Under the pieces are notes generated by a model that was not told the origin of the DNA, searched no databases, and worked only from the letters and a program-made list of their open reading frames with translations. A stretch of DNA of 64,000 nucleotides from [Limnothrix rosea] IAM M-220 (lineage in GTDB: Bacteria > Cyanobacteriota > Cyanobacteriia > Cyanobacteriales > MRBY01): positions 846 through 64,845 of the forward strand of contig NZ_MRBY01000020.1 of assembly GCF_001904615.1 (NCBI RefSeq), given 5' to 3'. Below are positions 55,349-64,000 of the stretch, piece after piece. The position numbers and the translations under genes were made by a program. Positions within the stretch are counted from its first letter, which is position 1. Every line of letters begins with the position of its first letter.

Positions 55349-55897
55349 CTATCCCAAAATATCTTTTACAGAAATCTCAATCTCAGGAAAAGCGAGCGGA
55401 GTAATGGTTTCCAAATCTTTCAAAATCAGAGTTTGCAAGTAATTTGACCCATCCGATTCTCGATAAACTTCTAACTGCTGATCTTGAATGTTCGCAATCC
55501 AAACTTCTGGAATTTGGTTTTCCGCATAAAGAGTAAGTTTAGCCGTTTGATCATATCGTAAGGTACTATCCGAAACCTCGATAATTAGCATTGCATCCGC
55601 CGCAACAGGCAACCGTGAACCATAAAAAGTATCCTCTGGTTTTAGAAGAATGATGTCTGGCTCTGGCTCCGATACATCTCCCAATAAAATCGGATCTTGA
55701 ACACTAACAACGGCAGGAAAATTATTGCAACAAAAAGCATTTAAACGTTTGACTGCTGCTGCGTGTTTAAAACCGACAGGGGACATCTCGATAATTTCTC
55801 CACGGATTAATTCAAAGTTTTTATCAGGCGGCAAAATACCTGTTTCACCCATGCGGTGATAGTCTTCGACGGAGAATTTATAGGTAGCCAGTTGCAT
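55349..55897 (-). CDS. Uma2-family endonuclease-like protein
   Basis: About 182 aa from ATG 55897 (an alternative GTG lies at 55918). Uma2 landmarks: FSVEDYHRMGETGILPPDKN, FELIRGEIIEMSPVGFKHAA, EPEPDIILLKP with the active-site-like Asp, and MLIIEVSDSTLRYD with Glu, then LYAENQIPEVWIANI. Intact. Next to a decayed Uma2 relic at 56018 on the other strand. Confidence 0.87.
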   Translation of the reverse strand: MQLATYKFSVEDYHRMGETGILPPDKNFELIRGEIIEMSPVGFKHAAAVKRLNAFCCNNFPAVVSVQDPILLGDVSEPEPDIILLKPEDTFYGSRLPVAADAMLIIEVSDSTLRYDQTAKLTLYAENQIPEVWIANIQDQQLEVYRESDGSNYLQTLILKDLETITPLAFPEIEISVKDILG

Positions 55898-56017
55898 CGC
55901 ATTATTTACCTGAGTCACTCTGCTATCTATTTTATGGGGAATTTCTTGGGGGCGATCGCCGCTTTCGTCTCAAAAAATTGCCTGTCACCCTAGACATAAT
56001 CTTTTTACTTGAAACCG

Positions 56018-56358
56018 ATGACTGCTTTTACGCTTGATTTTAGTGATGTGTCTTGGATTCCCCTCGAAACATGGGACAGCTTAACGCCAGAATAACGACA
56101 AGGATTTCTGCCGCTGTGCCTTGATTTTGTGATTGAGCTGTTGTCGCCATCAGATTCTTGGAAATTGGGTATGGCAAAATGGCAGAATATCAAGCGAATG
56201 GTTGTCGATTGGGTTGATTATTAGATATAGAAAATAAACGGGTGGGCATCTATCGCGGCGATCGCCCTGTAGAGATTTTAGCAGCGCTAAATAAATTGTC
56301 CGGTGAAGATATTTTAGTTGGATTTGAGCTAGATACTCGCTTCCTCTGGGACTCTTAA
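56018..56358 (+). pseudogene. Uma2-family gene relic with internal deletion
   Basis: Starts MTAFTLDFSDVSWIPLETWD; the first ten residues are the normal Uma2 start, the rest belong to the middle (WIPLETW), so about 80-90 codons are lost. A TAA then follows TPE, and reading continues RQGFLPLCLDFVIELLSPSD. After a frameshift near 56170: KMAEYQANGCRLG, stop, LLDIENKRVGIYRGDRPVEI, then LSGEDILVGFELDTRFLW and TAA at 56356-56358. Two in-frame stops and one frameshift. Confidence 0.85.
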
Positions 56359-56492
56359 AAATATCTAAAAATAGAGGAAAAGAAAACAGAGACTCAGCAG
56401 AAATTCTTTGCTTTTTGTGACTAAATAAACTCCAAATTCCAAGTTCTAAAGTGGGGTCATTAGGATAGAAACGGACATGGATTTTGGTGGTT

Positions 56493-59400
56493 ATGAATAT
56501 CCGCTCTGCAACGTTTCTTTCTCTCGCTACAACGGTATTTTGCGCAGGGCTCAATGCCCCCTTACCAGCGAAATCGGCTGCGATTGTTGGCATCCCGACA
56601 CAACCGAAGCTTGAAACGGCCTTAATTTCCTCTCCCATGCCGCTCATTGCCCAGGCAGAAACTGCGACTCTATCTGCCGCAGCAGAAGCGCTGATTACAG
56701 AAGCTGTGGTTGCTTTTCAAACGGAAACTGAAGAGGGCTATAAATTGGCGATCGCCAACCTTGAAGTCGTCATTCCGGAAGTGGTCGCCAATGATTTTCC
56801 TGACGATATTGCCGTACTGTATCTGCTGTTGGGGCGTTCCTACGATCTATTGGGGCAAAACCAGACAGCTCTGGACTATTACGAAAGATCATTACCCTTT
56901 TATCGCGCTGCCGGAGATTTATTAGGGGAAGCCCGCGTTCTGAATAATATTGGCTTAGTGCTCAATGCCTTCGGTCAAAACCGTGAAGCCTTGGACTATT
57001 ACGAGCAATCTTTGCCTCTCTCGAAGCAGGTGGGTGACCTCGCTATGCAGGCGACAACCCTAAGCAATATGGGTTTGACCCATGACAACCTCAGTGAACG
57101 GGAAAAAGCCCTTGAGTTCTATCTCGCAGCGGTGGCGATCGCCGAAGAATTAGGTGATCAATCTATTCGGGGAACACTGCTCAACAATATTGGTTATGCC
57201 TATGATGCCCTAGGGGAAAAAGAAAAAGCCCTAGCTTTTTACGATGAAGCGCTGCCCTTACTGCGAGCTGTCAATAACCGCCGGATGGAAGCCACAGTCC
57301 TCAGTAATAAAGGGTTGGTCTATGGCTCCTTCGGCGATAAATTACAAGCCCTTGATTTCTATGGGCAGTCGTTGGCAATTATCCAAACCATTGGCGATCC
57401 GACCATGGAAGCGACAGTGCTCAATAATATCGGGTTAGCCTACGATGCCCTCGGTGAAAAACAACAAGCCCTCGATGCCTATCAAACATCTTTGCCCCTA
57501 TCGGAAGCGGGTGGAGCAAGAAAAATGGTGGGCACAACCCTTGGCAATATTGGCTTAGTTTATTATTCCCTCGGCGAATATGAGCAAGCTTTGGAATTTT
57601 ACGAACAGTCTCTTGGGTTCTCTCGTGAGGTGGGCGATCGCCAAATGGAAGCCACAACCCTCAATAATTTGGGGTTAACCTATCAAGTCCTCGGAGAACA
57701 ACAACTCAATGAAGATTTTTTAATTCAGTCAATAACCTTCTATCGCGAATCCCTCGACCTCTCCATAGCCGTGGGCGATCGCCGGATGACTGCAACGACC
57801 TTGAATAATTTGGGATTAATTTATGCATTATTGGATAGCCCAGAAGAAACCCTAGAAGTGTTTAATACTGCCTTACCGATTATTCGGGCGGTGGGCGATC
57901 GCCGCATGGAAGCGACTACTCTCGCCAATATCGGCTTAATTTATGGCGAAACGGGGGAATATGAGCAGGCGCTAAATTTTTATAATCAAGCCCTACCCCT
58001 TGCCCAAGCTGTTGGAGATCGCAGTGCAGAAGCTTTAACCCTCGTCAATATCGCAACGGTGGAGTACGAACAAGGCCAGCCAGAAAATGCCCTCGCCACC
58101 ATGGAAGCGGCGATCGCCATCGTCGAGGATTTGCGCACAAAAATTATCAGTCCAGAGTTGCGCCAGAGCTACTTTGCCACCGTGCAAACCTATTATCAGT
58201 TTTACATCAAATTATTAATGGAGCTGGATCAGCAAAATCCGGGTCAAGGCTATGCCCAACTCGCCTTTGCCGCTAGCGAAAAATCCCGCGCCCGTACTCT
58301 CCTCGAACTCCTCACCGAAGCGAATACAGACATTAGAACCGGCATTGATCCCACTTTACTAGAACAGGAAAAAACACTCCTCGCCCAACTCAGCGCAACG
58401 GAAGCCGAGCGCATTGAAATTTACGGTACAAACCAAAGTACAGATGCTGAAAAGATCGAAATCGATCAAACCCTATCGACTTTAGTGACAGAATACGAAG
58501 CGCTACAGGATCGTATCCGCCGCCTTAGCCCCAATTACGCCAACCTAAAATATCCCCAAACCCTTGATGTCGAGGCCTTACAAACTCAAATCCTTGATGA
58601 GGATACTATTTTGCTGCAATATGCCCTCGGCAAGGAAAAAAGCTATCTCTGGGCAGTCACAAAAACAGACTTCACAAGCTACGAATTACCAGCTCGCCAT
58701 GTGCTAGACCCGCTGATTGACGAAGCCCGTCAACAGATTACCGATGCCCGCGAAGGTCTCCCACCACCACGCCAACGCCAGCGGGAACAAGTACGCCAAG
58801 CTGCTCTACTGGCTTTAAGTCAGGAAATTCTTGCCCCCGCCATAGCTCAGTTACAGGACAAGCGAATTCTCGTCGTTGCTGACGGAAATTTACACTATTT
58901 GCCCTTCAGCGCCCTCAGCAGTACTCCAGAATATGCCCCCCTCGGCGATCGCCACGAAATCATTAATTTACCTTCCGCTTCCACCCTCGCTATTTTGCGG
59001 CAAAAGACAATTCCTTCGATCAAAGCAGATTCATCTCTCGCTATTCTTGCAGATCCCGTTTTCAACCATGCGGATTGTCGCCTTGGTAGTGCCAATACTA
59101 ATTGTGTTAATCCGCCCCAACCCCAAAAGAATTTAGATCTAGATCTAACCGATGGTGATCCTCTTGAGTTGTTGGCTCTAAAGCGCTCTGCCAGTACTTT
59201 TTCCCAGGTGAATTGGGATCGTCTCCCCGGCACTCGCACTGAAGCCCAAGGGATTTTGGCGCTGCTACCCGACGATGTTGATACATTTCAGGCTTTTGAT
59301 TTTGATGCCAGTCGCGATGTTTTAACGGGCGATCGCCTCCAAGATTACGATCTCATTCACATTGCCACCCACGGTTTTCTCAATGCCAACGAACCGGAAT

Positions 59401-59795
59401 TATCGGGTTTAGTTTTGTCGTTGTTTGATGAAAATCAACAGCTCCAAAATGGTTTTTTACGCCTTAACGATGTATTTAACCTCAAGCTCAATGCCAATCT
59501 TTTGGTGCTCAGTGCCTGCGAAACAGGTCTGGGAGAAAATGTGCAGGGGGAAGGATTAGTCGGCCTCAGTCGAGGTTTTATGTATGCCGGAGTGCCAAGA
59601 ATCGTGATGAGTTTATGGCAAGTCAGTGACGAGGCAACGGCTGAATTTATGACCCGTTTTTACCAGAATTTACTCGAAGACCAAATGACAGCGGCGATCG
59701 CCCTCCAAGAAACCCAACGGGAAATGCGTGAAGAAACCCGCTGGACACATCCTTACTATTGGTCAGCGTTTATCTTGCAAGGAGAATGGCAATAA
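56493..59795 (+). CDS. Exported TPR-CHAT protein (caspase-like)
   Basis: About 1100 aa from ATG 56493; TTG 56484 and GTG 56487 also open the frame. An N-terminal signal peptide (ATFLSLATTVFCAGLNAPLP) is followed by about ten tetratricopeptide repeats (residues 60-540, repeating NNIGLxYdaLGEkeqALdFYeqSLpl with GDRxMEATTL). A linker leads to a CHAT domain (about 690-1098), a caspase-like fold, with catalytic His960 in IHIATHGFLNANEPE and Cys1009 in LVLSACETGLGEN. TPR-CHAT proteins act as proteases in several defence and stress systems, but the predicted export argues for an envelope role here. No obvious partner gene adjoins it. Confidence 0.88.
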   Translation: MNIRSATFLSLATTVFCAGLNAPLPAKSAAIVGIPTQPKLETALISSPMPLIAQAETATLSAAAEALITEAVVAFQTETEEGYKLAIANLEVVIPEVVANDFPDDIAVLYLLLGRSYDLLGQNQTALDYYERSLPFYRAAGDLLGEARVLNNIGLVLNAFGQNREALDYYEQSLPLSKQVGDLAMQATTLSNMGLTHDNLSEREKALEFYLAAVAIAEELGDQSIRGTLLNNIGYAYDALGEKEKALAFYDEALPLLRAVNNRRMEATVLSNKGLVYGSFGDKLQALDFYGQSLAIIQTIGDPTMEATVLNNIGLAYDALGEKQQALDAYQTSLPLSEAGGARKMVGTTLGNIGLVYYSLGEYEQALEFYEQSLGFSREVGDRQMEATTLNNLGLTYQVLGEQQLNEDFLIQSITFYRESLDLSIAVGDRRMTATTLNNLGLIYALLDSPEETLEVFNTALPIIRAVGDRRMEATTLANIGLIYGETGEYEQALNFYNQALPLAQAVGDRSAEALTLVNIATVEYEQGQPENALATMEAAIAIVEDLRTKIISPELRQSYFATVQTYYQFYIKLLMELDQQNPGQGYAQLAFAASEKSRARTLLELLTEANTDIRTGIDPTLLEQEKTLLAQLSATEAERIEIYGTNQSTDAEKIEIDQTLSTLVTEYEALQDRIRRLSPNYANLKYPQTLDVEALQTQILDEDTILLQYALGKEKSYLWAVTKTDFTSYELPARHVLDPLIDEARQQITDAREGLPPPRQRQREQVRQAALLALSQEILAPAIAQLQDKRILVVADGNLHYLPFSALSSTPEYAPLGDRHEIINLPSASTLAILRQKTIPSIKADSSLAILADPVFNHADCRLGSANTNCVNPPQPQKNLDLDLTDGDPLELLALKRSASTFSQVNWDRLPGTRTEAQGILALLPDDVDTFQAFDFDASRDVLTGDRLQDYDLIHIATHGFLNANEPELSGLVLSLFDENQQLQNGFLRLNDVFNLKLNANLLVLSACETGLGENVQGEGLVGLSRGFMYAGVPRIVMSLWQVSDEATAEFMTRFYQNLLEDQMTAAIALQETQREMREETRWTHPYYWSAFILQGEWQ

Positions 59796-59810
59796 AAATC
59801 GGCGATCGCG

Positions 59811-60936
59811 CTAATTTGTGCTGTCACCTAATTGCGTTTCCTGACGTAGATAAGCTTCGATAAACCCATCAAGATCGCCATCCATCACACCGCTCACATC
59901 GGTTGTCTCTTCATTAGTGCGTAAATCTTTCACCATTTGGTAGGGATGAAACACATAATTACGAATTTGATTCCCCCATGCTGCTTCGACCATATCGCCA
60001 CGAATTTCAGCGATTTCTTGGGTACGCTGTTCTTGGGCAATAATGAGCAATTTCGCCTTGAGCAAAGCCATTGCCTTTTCTTTATTCTGTAATTGGGAGC
60101 GCTCTTGGGTACAGCGCACAGCCACTCCGGTTGGGATGTGCACAATCCGAACAGCCGTCTCAACTTTATTGACGTTTTGACCGCCTTTACCGCCAGCCCG
60201 TGAGGTTGTAATTTCGAGATCCTTATCAGGAATATCCACTTTTACGGCATCATCACCGAGGGCCGGCATCACCTCAACCCCCGCAAAACTCGTTTGTCGT
60301 TTGCCATTGGCGTTAAACGGTGAAATTCTCACCAGACGGTGGGTTCCTTTTTCGCTCTTAAGATAACCAAAGGCGTATTTTCCTTCAAATTCTAGGGTCG
60401 CTGATTTTAAGCCCGCTTCATCGCCCTCGGATAATTCCGCTAACTTTACTTTGTAGCCCTGCTTTTCGCCCCAGCGGGTATACATGCGTAGCAACATTTC
60501 CGCCCAATCCTGAGCATCTGTACCGCCAGCCCCCGCATTAATCGTTAGCACTGCACCATTGGCATCGTATTCGCCGGCTAGCATCTGTTGCAGCTCCCAA
60601 CGGTCTAGTTCTTTTTGTAGTGCCTCTAAACTTTCAACGGCTTCCGTTAACAACGCCGGATCCTCATCAAGTTCTAAAAGTTCGGCGATCGCCTCAGCAT
60701 CCTCAAACTGGGACTGCCATTGATGATATTGCTCCACACCGGATTTGAGATCATTCAGCTCCTGCATGGTTGCCTGAGCCTGTTCCGCATTATCCCAAAA
60801 CTCCGATTGCGCCGCGACCTGCTCTAGATCAAAGATTTTGGCATTTAAAGTCTTTAAGTCAAAGATACTCCTGAGTTTTACCCAGGCGTATCTTAACCAA
60901 TTCGAGAGACCGCTTTAAATCTGCCAACTCAATCAT
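59811..60936 (-). CDS. prfB: Peptide chain release factor 2, made by +1 programmed frameshifting
   Basis: Translation starts at ATG 60936 (GAGGA upstream), reads 25 codons ([25 protein letters not shown]) to an in-frame UGA at 60861-60859, then shifts +1 and continues at GAC 60860-60858 for 349 codons to 59811. The total of about 374 residues matches RF2. It carries the SPF tripeptide (RISPFNANG) that reads UGA/UAA, and the GGQ motif ([13 protein letters not shown]) that hydrolyses peptidyl-tRNA. Reading only the long uninterrupted frame would miss about 55 N-terminal residues and hide the regulatory stop. Confidence 0.95.
60858..60873 (-). promoter_or_regulatory. RF2 programmed +1 frameshift signal
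   Basis: On the minus strand CAGGAGTATCTTTGAC: a Shine-Dalgarno-like AGGAG, three bases, then CTT TGA C. The slippery CUU codon, the UGA stop followed by C, and the spacing equal the classic E. coli prfB site (AGGGGGTATCTTTGAC). Low RF2 leaves UGA unread and allows the shift, an autoregulatory loop known for this family. Confidence 0.95.
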
Positions 60937-61290
60937 CAAAATTCCTCATCAAAAAGAGAATAAAAAAACAATCTTACTAATTATAGTAGAGTGGCTCAGT
61001 TCCTAGATATATAAGCCTTTGAGGTGATGGCTGAAGATTATAAAATCGATCAGCTAGAATAGGAGCACCCATGCAAACGAAAAGTTGTCAAGGCGACCTT
61101 GAAATGATAGAGTCTGCTGGATAACTGCTCTTATCACTGTCTGATAAAAAGTAGGCTGATGGCTTTCTGAGTTAAATTCTGTTTTTTTGCAGATATTTGC
61201 CGCGACACCTTTATATCTAAACAATATTTCGGCGATCGCTCCAAAAAGTTTTATTAACCCACTCGCGAATCGACAAGCACTTAAAACAAC
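60937..61290. other. Divergent intergenic region, prfB / PRC-barrel gene
   Basis: About 350 bases holding the promoters of prfB (minus) and the PRC-barrel gene (plus), one HIP1 site near 61230, a hairpin TTATCA...TGATAA near 61130, and a possible 17-codon frame (61071-61124). GACCTTGAAATGAT inside that frame recurs at 63973-63986. Confidence 0.45.
61071..61124 (+). other. Possible 17-aa small ORF
   Basis: AGGAG lies 5 bases before ATG 61071; the frame encodes MQTKSCQGDLEMIESAG and stops at TAA 61122. The Shine-Dalgarno sequence is good but so short a frame can arise by chance, and nothing else supports translation. Confidence 0.2.
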
Positions 61291-62244
61291 ATGACCATTG
61301 ATTCCATCCGTTTACGTAACGAATTCATCAACACCCAAGTCATCACCCGTAACAACGGCACACGTCTAGGGGTCGTTAAAGATGTATTAGTGGACATTGA
61401 CCGTCGTGAAGTCGTCTCCCTCGGTCTACGGGACAGTATGTTTTCTGTGTCGGGAATGCCAAAATATATGTATCTCGACACAATTATTAGAACCGGCGAT
61501 GTGGTTTTAGTCGAAGATGAAGATGTGCTGGCAGATGTTGACGTTGAAGCCTACAGCCCCCTCATTAACAGCGAAGTCATTACCGAAGCAGGGGAACCCC
61601 TCGGAAGAGTGCGAGACTTTCAGTTTGATTTAGAAAGTGGCACAGTTTCATCTTTGATCATTGCCTCCCTTGGGTTACCCCAAATCCCTGAGCAGGTAAT
61701 TAGCACCTACGAACTACCCATTGAAGAGGTAATTAGCAGTGGCCCCAACCGCTTGATCGTATTTGAAGGGGCAGAAGAGCGCCTGAGTCAAATTACCGTT
61801 GGTTTCCTTGAAAGATTAGGGATTGGCCGCCCGCCCTGGGAAAGAGAGGAAGAGGATCTGTATTATGCTCCAACTGCTCGTCCTGAAAATCAATTAGGTA
61901 CTGGCGTTCCCCTCCAACAACCCGTTGCCAGACCCCCCGTTGAAGCCCGCCAACCCATTGATAATTGGGATGAAGATGAGTGGCAAGAAGAGCCCATCGC
62001 TCCCCCGCCACCTCGTCGCCAAAAAGCTCAAGCAATGAGCTACGACGACTATGAAGAGGATAATTGGGGTGGTGATTCTGGTGGCTACGAAGATTATAAT
62101 GAGTCTCCCAGAAGCTACACTGAGCAAGATGTGGATGGTGATGTTTGGGATGACGATGTGAAGGAAGAACCCTACACTCCTCCGGTCGTTAATATGCCTG
62201 AGCAAACGAAAGAGTATGAATATAAAGAGGAAACAAATTACTAA
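61291..62244 (+). CDS. Double PRC-barrel protein with acidic disordered tail
   Basis: 317 aa. Two PRC-barrel domains: about residues 5-75 (LRNEFINTQVITRNNGTRLG, then VVKDVLVDIDRREVVSLGL) and 88-170 (NSEVITEAGEPLGRVRDFQF). The last 110 residues are rich in Asp, Glu, Tyr, Pro and Gly (YDDYEEDNWGGDSGG), predicted disordered. PRC-barrels occur in photosynthetic reaction-centre H subunits, ribosome maturation factor RimM and stress proteins; which role applies here is unknown. Own terminator at 62291. Confidence 0.85.
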   Translation: MTIDSIRLRNEFINTQVITRNNGTRLGVVKDVLVDIDRREVVSLGLRDSMFSVSGMPKYMYLDTIIRTGDVVLVEDEDVLADVDVEAYSPLINSEVITEAGEPLGRVRDFQFDLESGTVSSLIIASLGLPQIPEQVISTYELPIEEVISSGPNRLIVFEGAEERLSQITVGFLERLGIGRPPWEREEEDLYYAPTARPENQLGTGVPLQQPVARPPVEARQPIDNWDEDEWQEEPIAPPPPRRQKAQAMSYDDYEEDNWGGDSGGYEDYNESPRSYTEQDVDGDVWDDDVKEEPYTPPVVNMPEQTKEYEYKEETNY

Positions 62245-62290
62245 AGTTCGTTTTTTCTTGGTCTAAACAACCAATTAATATCAAGTTTTT

Positions 62291-62338
62291 CCGTAGTTTA
62301 TAGAGCGATATGCTTGACAGACTACGGGATTTTTTTTG
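62291..62338 (+). terminator. Intrinsic terminator of the PRC-barrel gene
   Basis: CCGTAGT (62291-62297) pairs with ACTACGG (62321-62327); the loop is long (about 23 bases) and followed by ATTTTTTTTG. Confidence 0.75.
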
Positions 62339-62639
62339 CAAATGCTGCGGTGACATGTCTAGTCGTCGTCGGCAAGATTAGTCGGGGTTTGAACTTCTCC
62401 ATGACCTTCTCTATGGGATGATTTCACTCCTATTGATTCGCTTTTACTTTTCCTTAGGTTGAAGTTAATGAATCTGTTAAACCCCTGCGAAAATCAATTG
62501 AATTTGTGATTAGTCTTTTAACGTGAGTTTTGCTTAAGCATGCTCGGAAGTACGACGCGGTGAATGGGAGAGCGAGAGATCGGGAGATGTTTCTATGCAA
62601 ACAATCCTACTAGCTTTCAAAAAATGCAAATTTTCGTTG

Positions 62640-62671
62640 CTTCTCCGTGTCTTTCCTTCTCCGTGTCTTTT
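62640..62671 (+). repeat. Tandem pair, CTTCTCCGTGTCTTTC
   Basis: Two 16-base copies in a row, the second ending TTTT instead of TTTC. The reverse complement contains GACACGGAG, the same core as the octamer array at 33393-33432. Confidence 0.75.
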
Positions 62672-62702
62672 TTTCTCTAGAGAATTTTGGCTACATGTTT
62701 AT

Positions 62703-63857
62703 TCATAACTGACGTTCTTTTAATGCTTCATGAATATCGCCCAACAGCATTGGCTGACTCGCTCCGGTGACTTTGGGCAAATTACCGGGAAACTGATGAA
62801 CATATCGCCAATAAGCTAACACTGCAAAGGCGATCGCCTCTTTCGCATCATGGTCAACACCTGCATCATCGGTAAGGCCCACGGGAATATTTTCGGCTAA
62901 AACTTGGAGGCGATCGCGGAGATAACTATTACGCGCCCCGCCACCACAGAGCAGAATCTCATCGGGCATTTGCGGCAGAAATAAGCGGTAATTTTCAAGG
63001 ACAGTTTGCGCCGTAAATTCTGTTAAACTGGCGAGCCAATCTGCTTCAGATAGACTTTTTGTTTGAGCTTGTTGCCAACATTTTTCGAGGAAGTCTACCC
63101 CAAAATATTCCCGCCCAGTAGATTTTGGCGGTAGTTGCGCAATAAACGGATCCGTTAGCCACTGTGCCACTAGCTCTAGATTCGGTATTCCTTGGGATGC
63201 CCAAATGCCATCTTGGTCATAGGCTTGTTTGCCATCGGTTAATTTCTGAATTGCGAGATCCAGTAATATGTTGCCGGGGCCTGTATCCCAGCCAATCACA
63301 TAGTTTTCCCAATCGGGCTGACTTTTGGGTGGTAAATATGTGACATTACCAATGCCGCCAAGATTTTGGACACAGCGGTGTTTGGTGGGATGAGCCAAAA
63401 GATATGCATCCACTTTTGGGACTAATGGTGCGCCTTGTCCCCCTGCGGTGATATCTGCCCGCCGGAAATTACTGACGGTCGGTAATCCTGTCAGTTGGGC
63501 GATCGCCTCCCCTCTGCCAAGCTGCCAGCTAAAACCGAGATTATGCTTTGGGGGACGATGGAAAATCGTTTGACCGTGGGAGCCAATCAGTTCTGCTTTG
63601 CCAAATTGTTCCTGAATTTTGTGAGCTGCCTCTGCGAATGCCGCTGCAACTTGGTCATCTAGGGCGGCTAATTGTTCGACTGTAATTGCTTTACCCGCGC
63701 AAATTTCTAATAATTCCTGTCGTAATTCCGGTGGATAGGTATAGGTATGGAAGCCAACTAATTGAAGTTGGGGATTTTCGGCGTTACCGTTCAGCTTGAC
63801 GAGCGCTGCATCAATACCGTCCATTGAAGTTCCACTCATTAAACCAATGACTTTCAT
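62703..63857 (-). CDS. anmK: Anhydro-N-acetylmuramic acid kinase
   Basis: 384 aa. Recycles cell-wall 1,6-anhydroMurNAc to MurNAc-6-phosphate. N-terminal GLMSGTSMDGIDAALVKLNG, LIGSHGQTIFHRPP, VSNFRRADITAGGQGAPLVP, QNLGGIGNVTYLPP, and WDTGPGNILLDLAIQKLT are all family signatures. ATG at 63857. The last gene of the window; its upstream 140 bases contain no further gene. Confidence 0.96.
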   Translation of the reverse strand: MKVIGLMSGTSMDGIDAALVKLNGNAENPQLQLVGFHTYTYPPELRQELLEICAGKAITVEQLAALDDQVAAAFAEAAHKIQEQFGKAELIGSHGQTIFHRPPKHNLGFSWQLGRGEAIAQLTGLPTVSNFRRADITAGGQGAPLVPKVDAYLLAHPTKHRCVQNLGGIGNVTYLPPKSQPDWENYVIGWDTGPGNILLDLAIQKLTDGKQAYDQDGIWASQGIPNLELVAQWLTDPFIAQLPPKSTGREYFGVDFLEKCWQQAQTKSLSEADWLASLTEFTAQTVLENYRLFLPQMPDEILLCGGGARNSYLRDRLQVLAENIPVGLTDDAGVDHDAKEAIAFAVLAYWRYVHQFPGNLPKVTGASQPMLLGDIHEALKERQL

Positions 63858-64000
63858 AATCGGCGATCGCCCTCCACGGGATAGCTGTGAACCTTATTGA
63901 TATGTATTTGAGAAATTAGTGCTTCAGTTTAACTCTTTCTATTTTAAAAAACGGCAATGACCAATCGAGATTGACCTTGAAATGATGAAAGTATGCACTT

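Larger units (their letters stand above)
62245..62702. other. Intergenic with terminator and short repeats
   Basis: About 460 bases between the PRC-barrel gene and anmK (convergent). Contains the terminator at 62291-62338, a G/A-rich stretch near 62565-62590 and the tandem CTTCTCCGTGTC repeat. No gene seen. Confidence 0.5.

Noticed and set aside
56150-56647. 165-codon minus-strand frame spanning the Uma2 relic and the start of the TPR-CHAT gene
   Set aside because: Overlaps two better supported plus-strand features and has no recognisable domain.
62675-62690. TTCTCTAGAGAA palindrome as an anmK terminator
   Set aside because: On the anmK strand the stem is followed by A, not T, so it does not fit an intrinsic terminator.

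Overview
The window is cyanobacterial chromosome. The palindrome GCGATCGC (HIP1), usually as GGCGATCGCC, occurs dozens of times inside and between genes. Several families seen here are typical of cyanobacteria: a high-light-inducible one-helix protein, HemJ, FecR plus CHASE2-cyclase, TPR-CHAT, Uma2, and FHA-ABC transporters. The gene style resembles the Picosynechococcus/Leptolyngbya group, but I cannot fix the genus from sequence alone. No rRNA, tRNA or CRISPR array was found.

Layout. 0-1.6 kb is a graveyard: the end of an unknown CDS, then a decayed Uma2 gene split by a decayed IS630 element. 1.7-7.0 kb holds a FecR-type protein overlapping a CHASE2 class III cyclase, hemJ, an unknown protein and an OmpA-like membrane protein. 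7.3-9.3 kb is a compact type II restriction-modification pair (HindVP-like endonuclease and C5-methyltransferase) without HIP1 sites. 9.4-25 kb is mostly housekeeping and envelope: ilvD, a small heat-shock protein, a DMT exporter, a c-type cytochrome next to a shorter haem-less relative, a degenerate AAA-like protein with an MscS channel, ExoD, a Ser/Thr kinase with periplasmic repeats, a mannose-1-phosphate guanylyltransferase and a lipoate ligase-like protein.

25.3-33.3 kb is one giant RTX protein (about 2640 aa) with a lipase-like GHSQG domain and a type I secretion C-terminus. Its 5' third differs from the rest in composition and lacks HIP1. 33.6-43.5 kb carries two methyltransferases, an FHA protein, a HLIP, msrB, pdxA, a lactate permease and an FHA-FHA-ABC half-transporter. 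43.6-49 kb has a large membrane protein, a broken and an intact Uma2 gene, a tiny lipoprotein missed by length cut-offs, and acs.

49.1-56.4 kb is the main accessory island. It contains an integron-integrase relic, a NACHT STAND NTPase running by overlap into a RelE-type toxin-antitoxin pair, a VapBC-type pair, two more Uma2 relics, one intact Uma2 gene and a lipoprotein. 56.5-63.9 kb holds a secreted TPR-CHAT protease-like protein, prfB with a canonical +1 programmed frameshift, a PRC-barrel protein and anmK.

The strongest leads are the NACHT/RelE operon, the haem-less cytochrome paralogue, the degenerate-AAA/MscS pair, the mosaic RTX-lipase and the repeated birth and death of Uma2 genes. 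Nothing here proves a new system, but the NACHT island is the best candidate for an uncharacterised defence locus.
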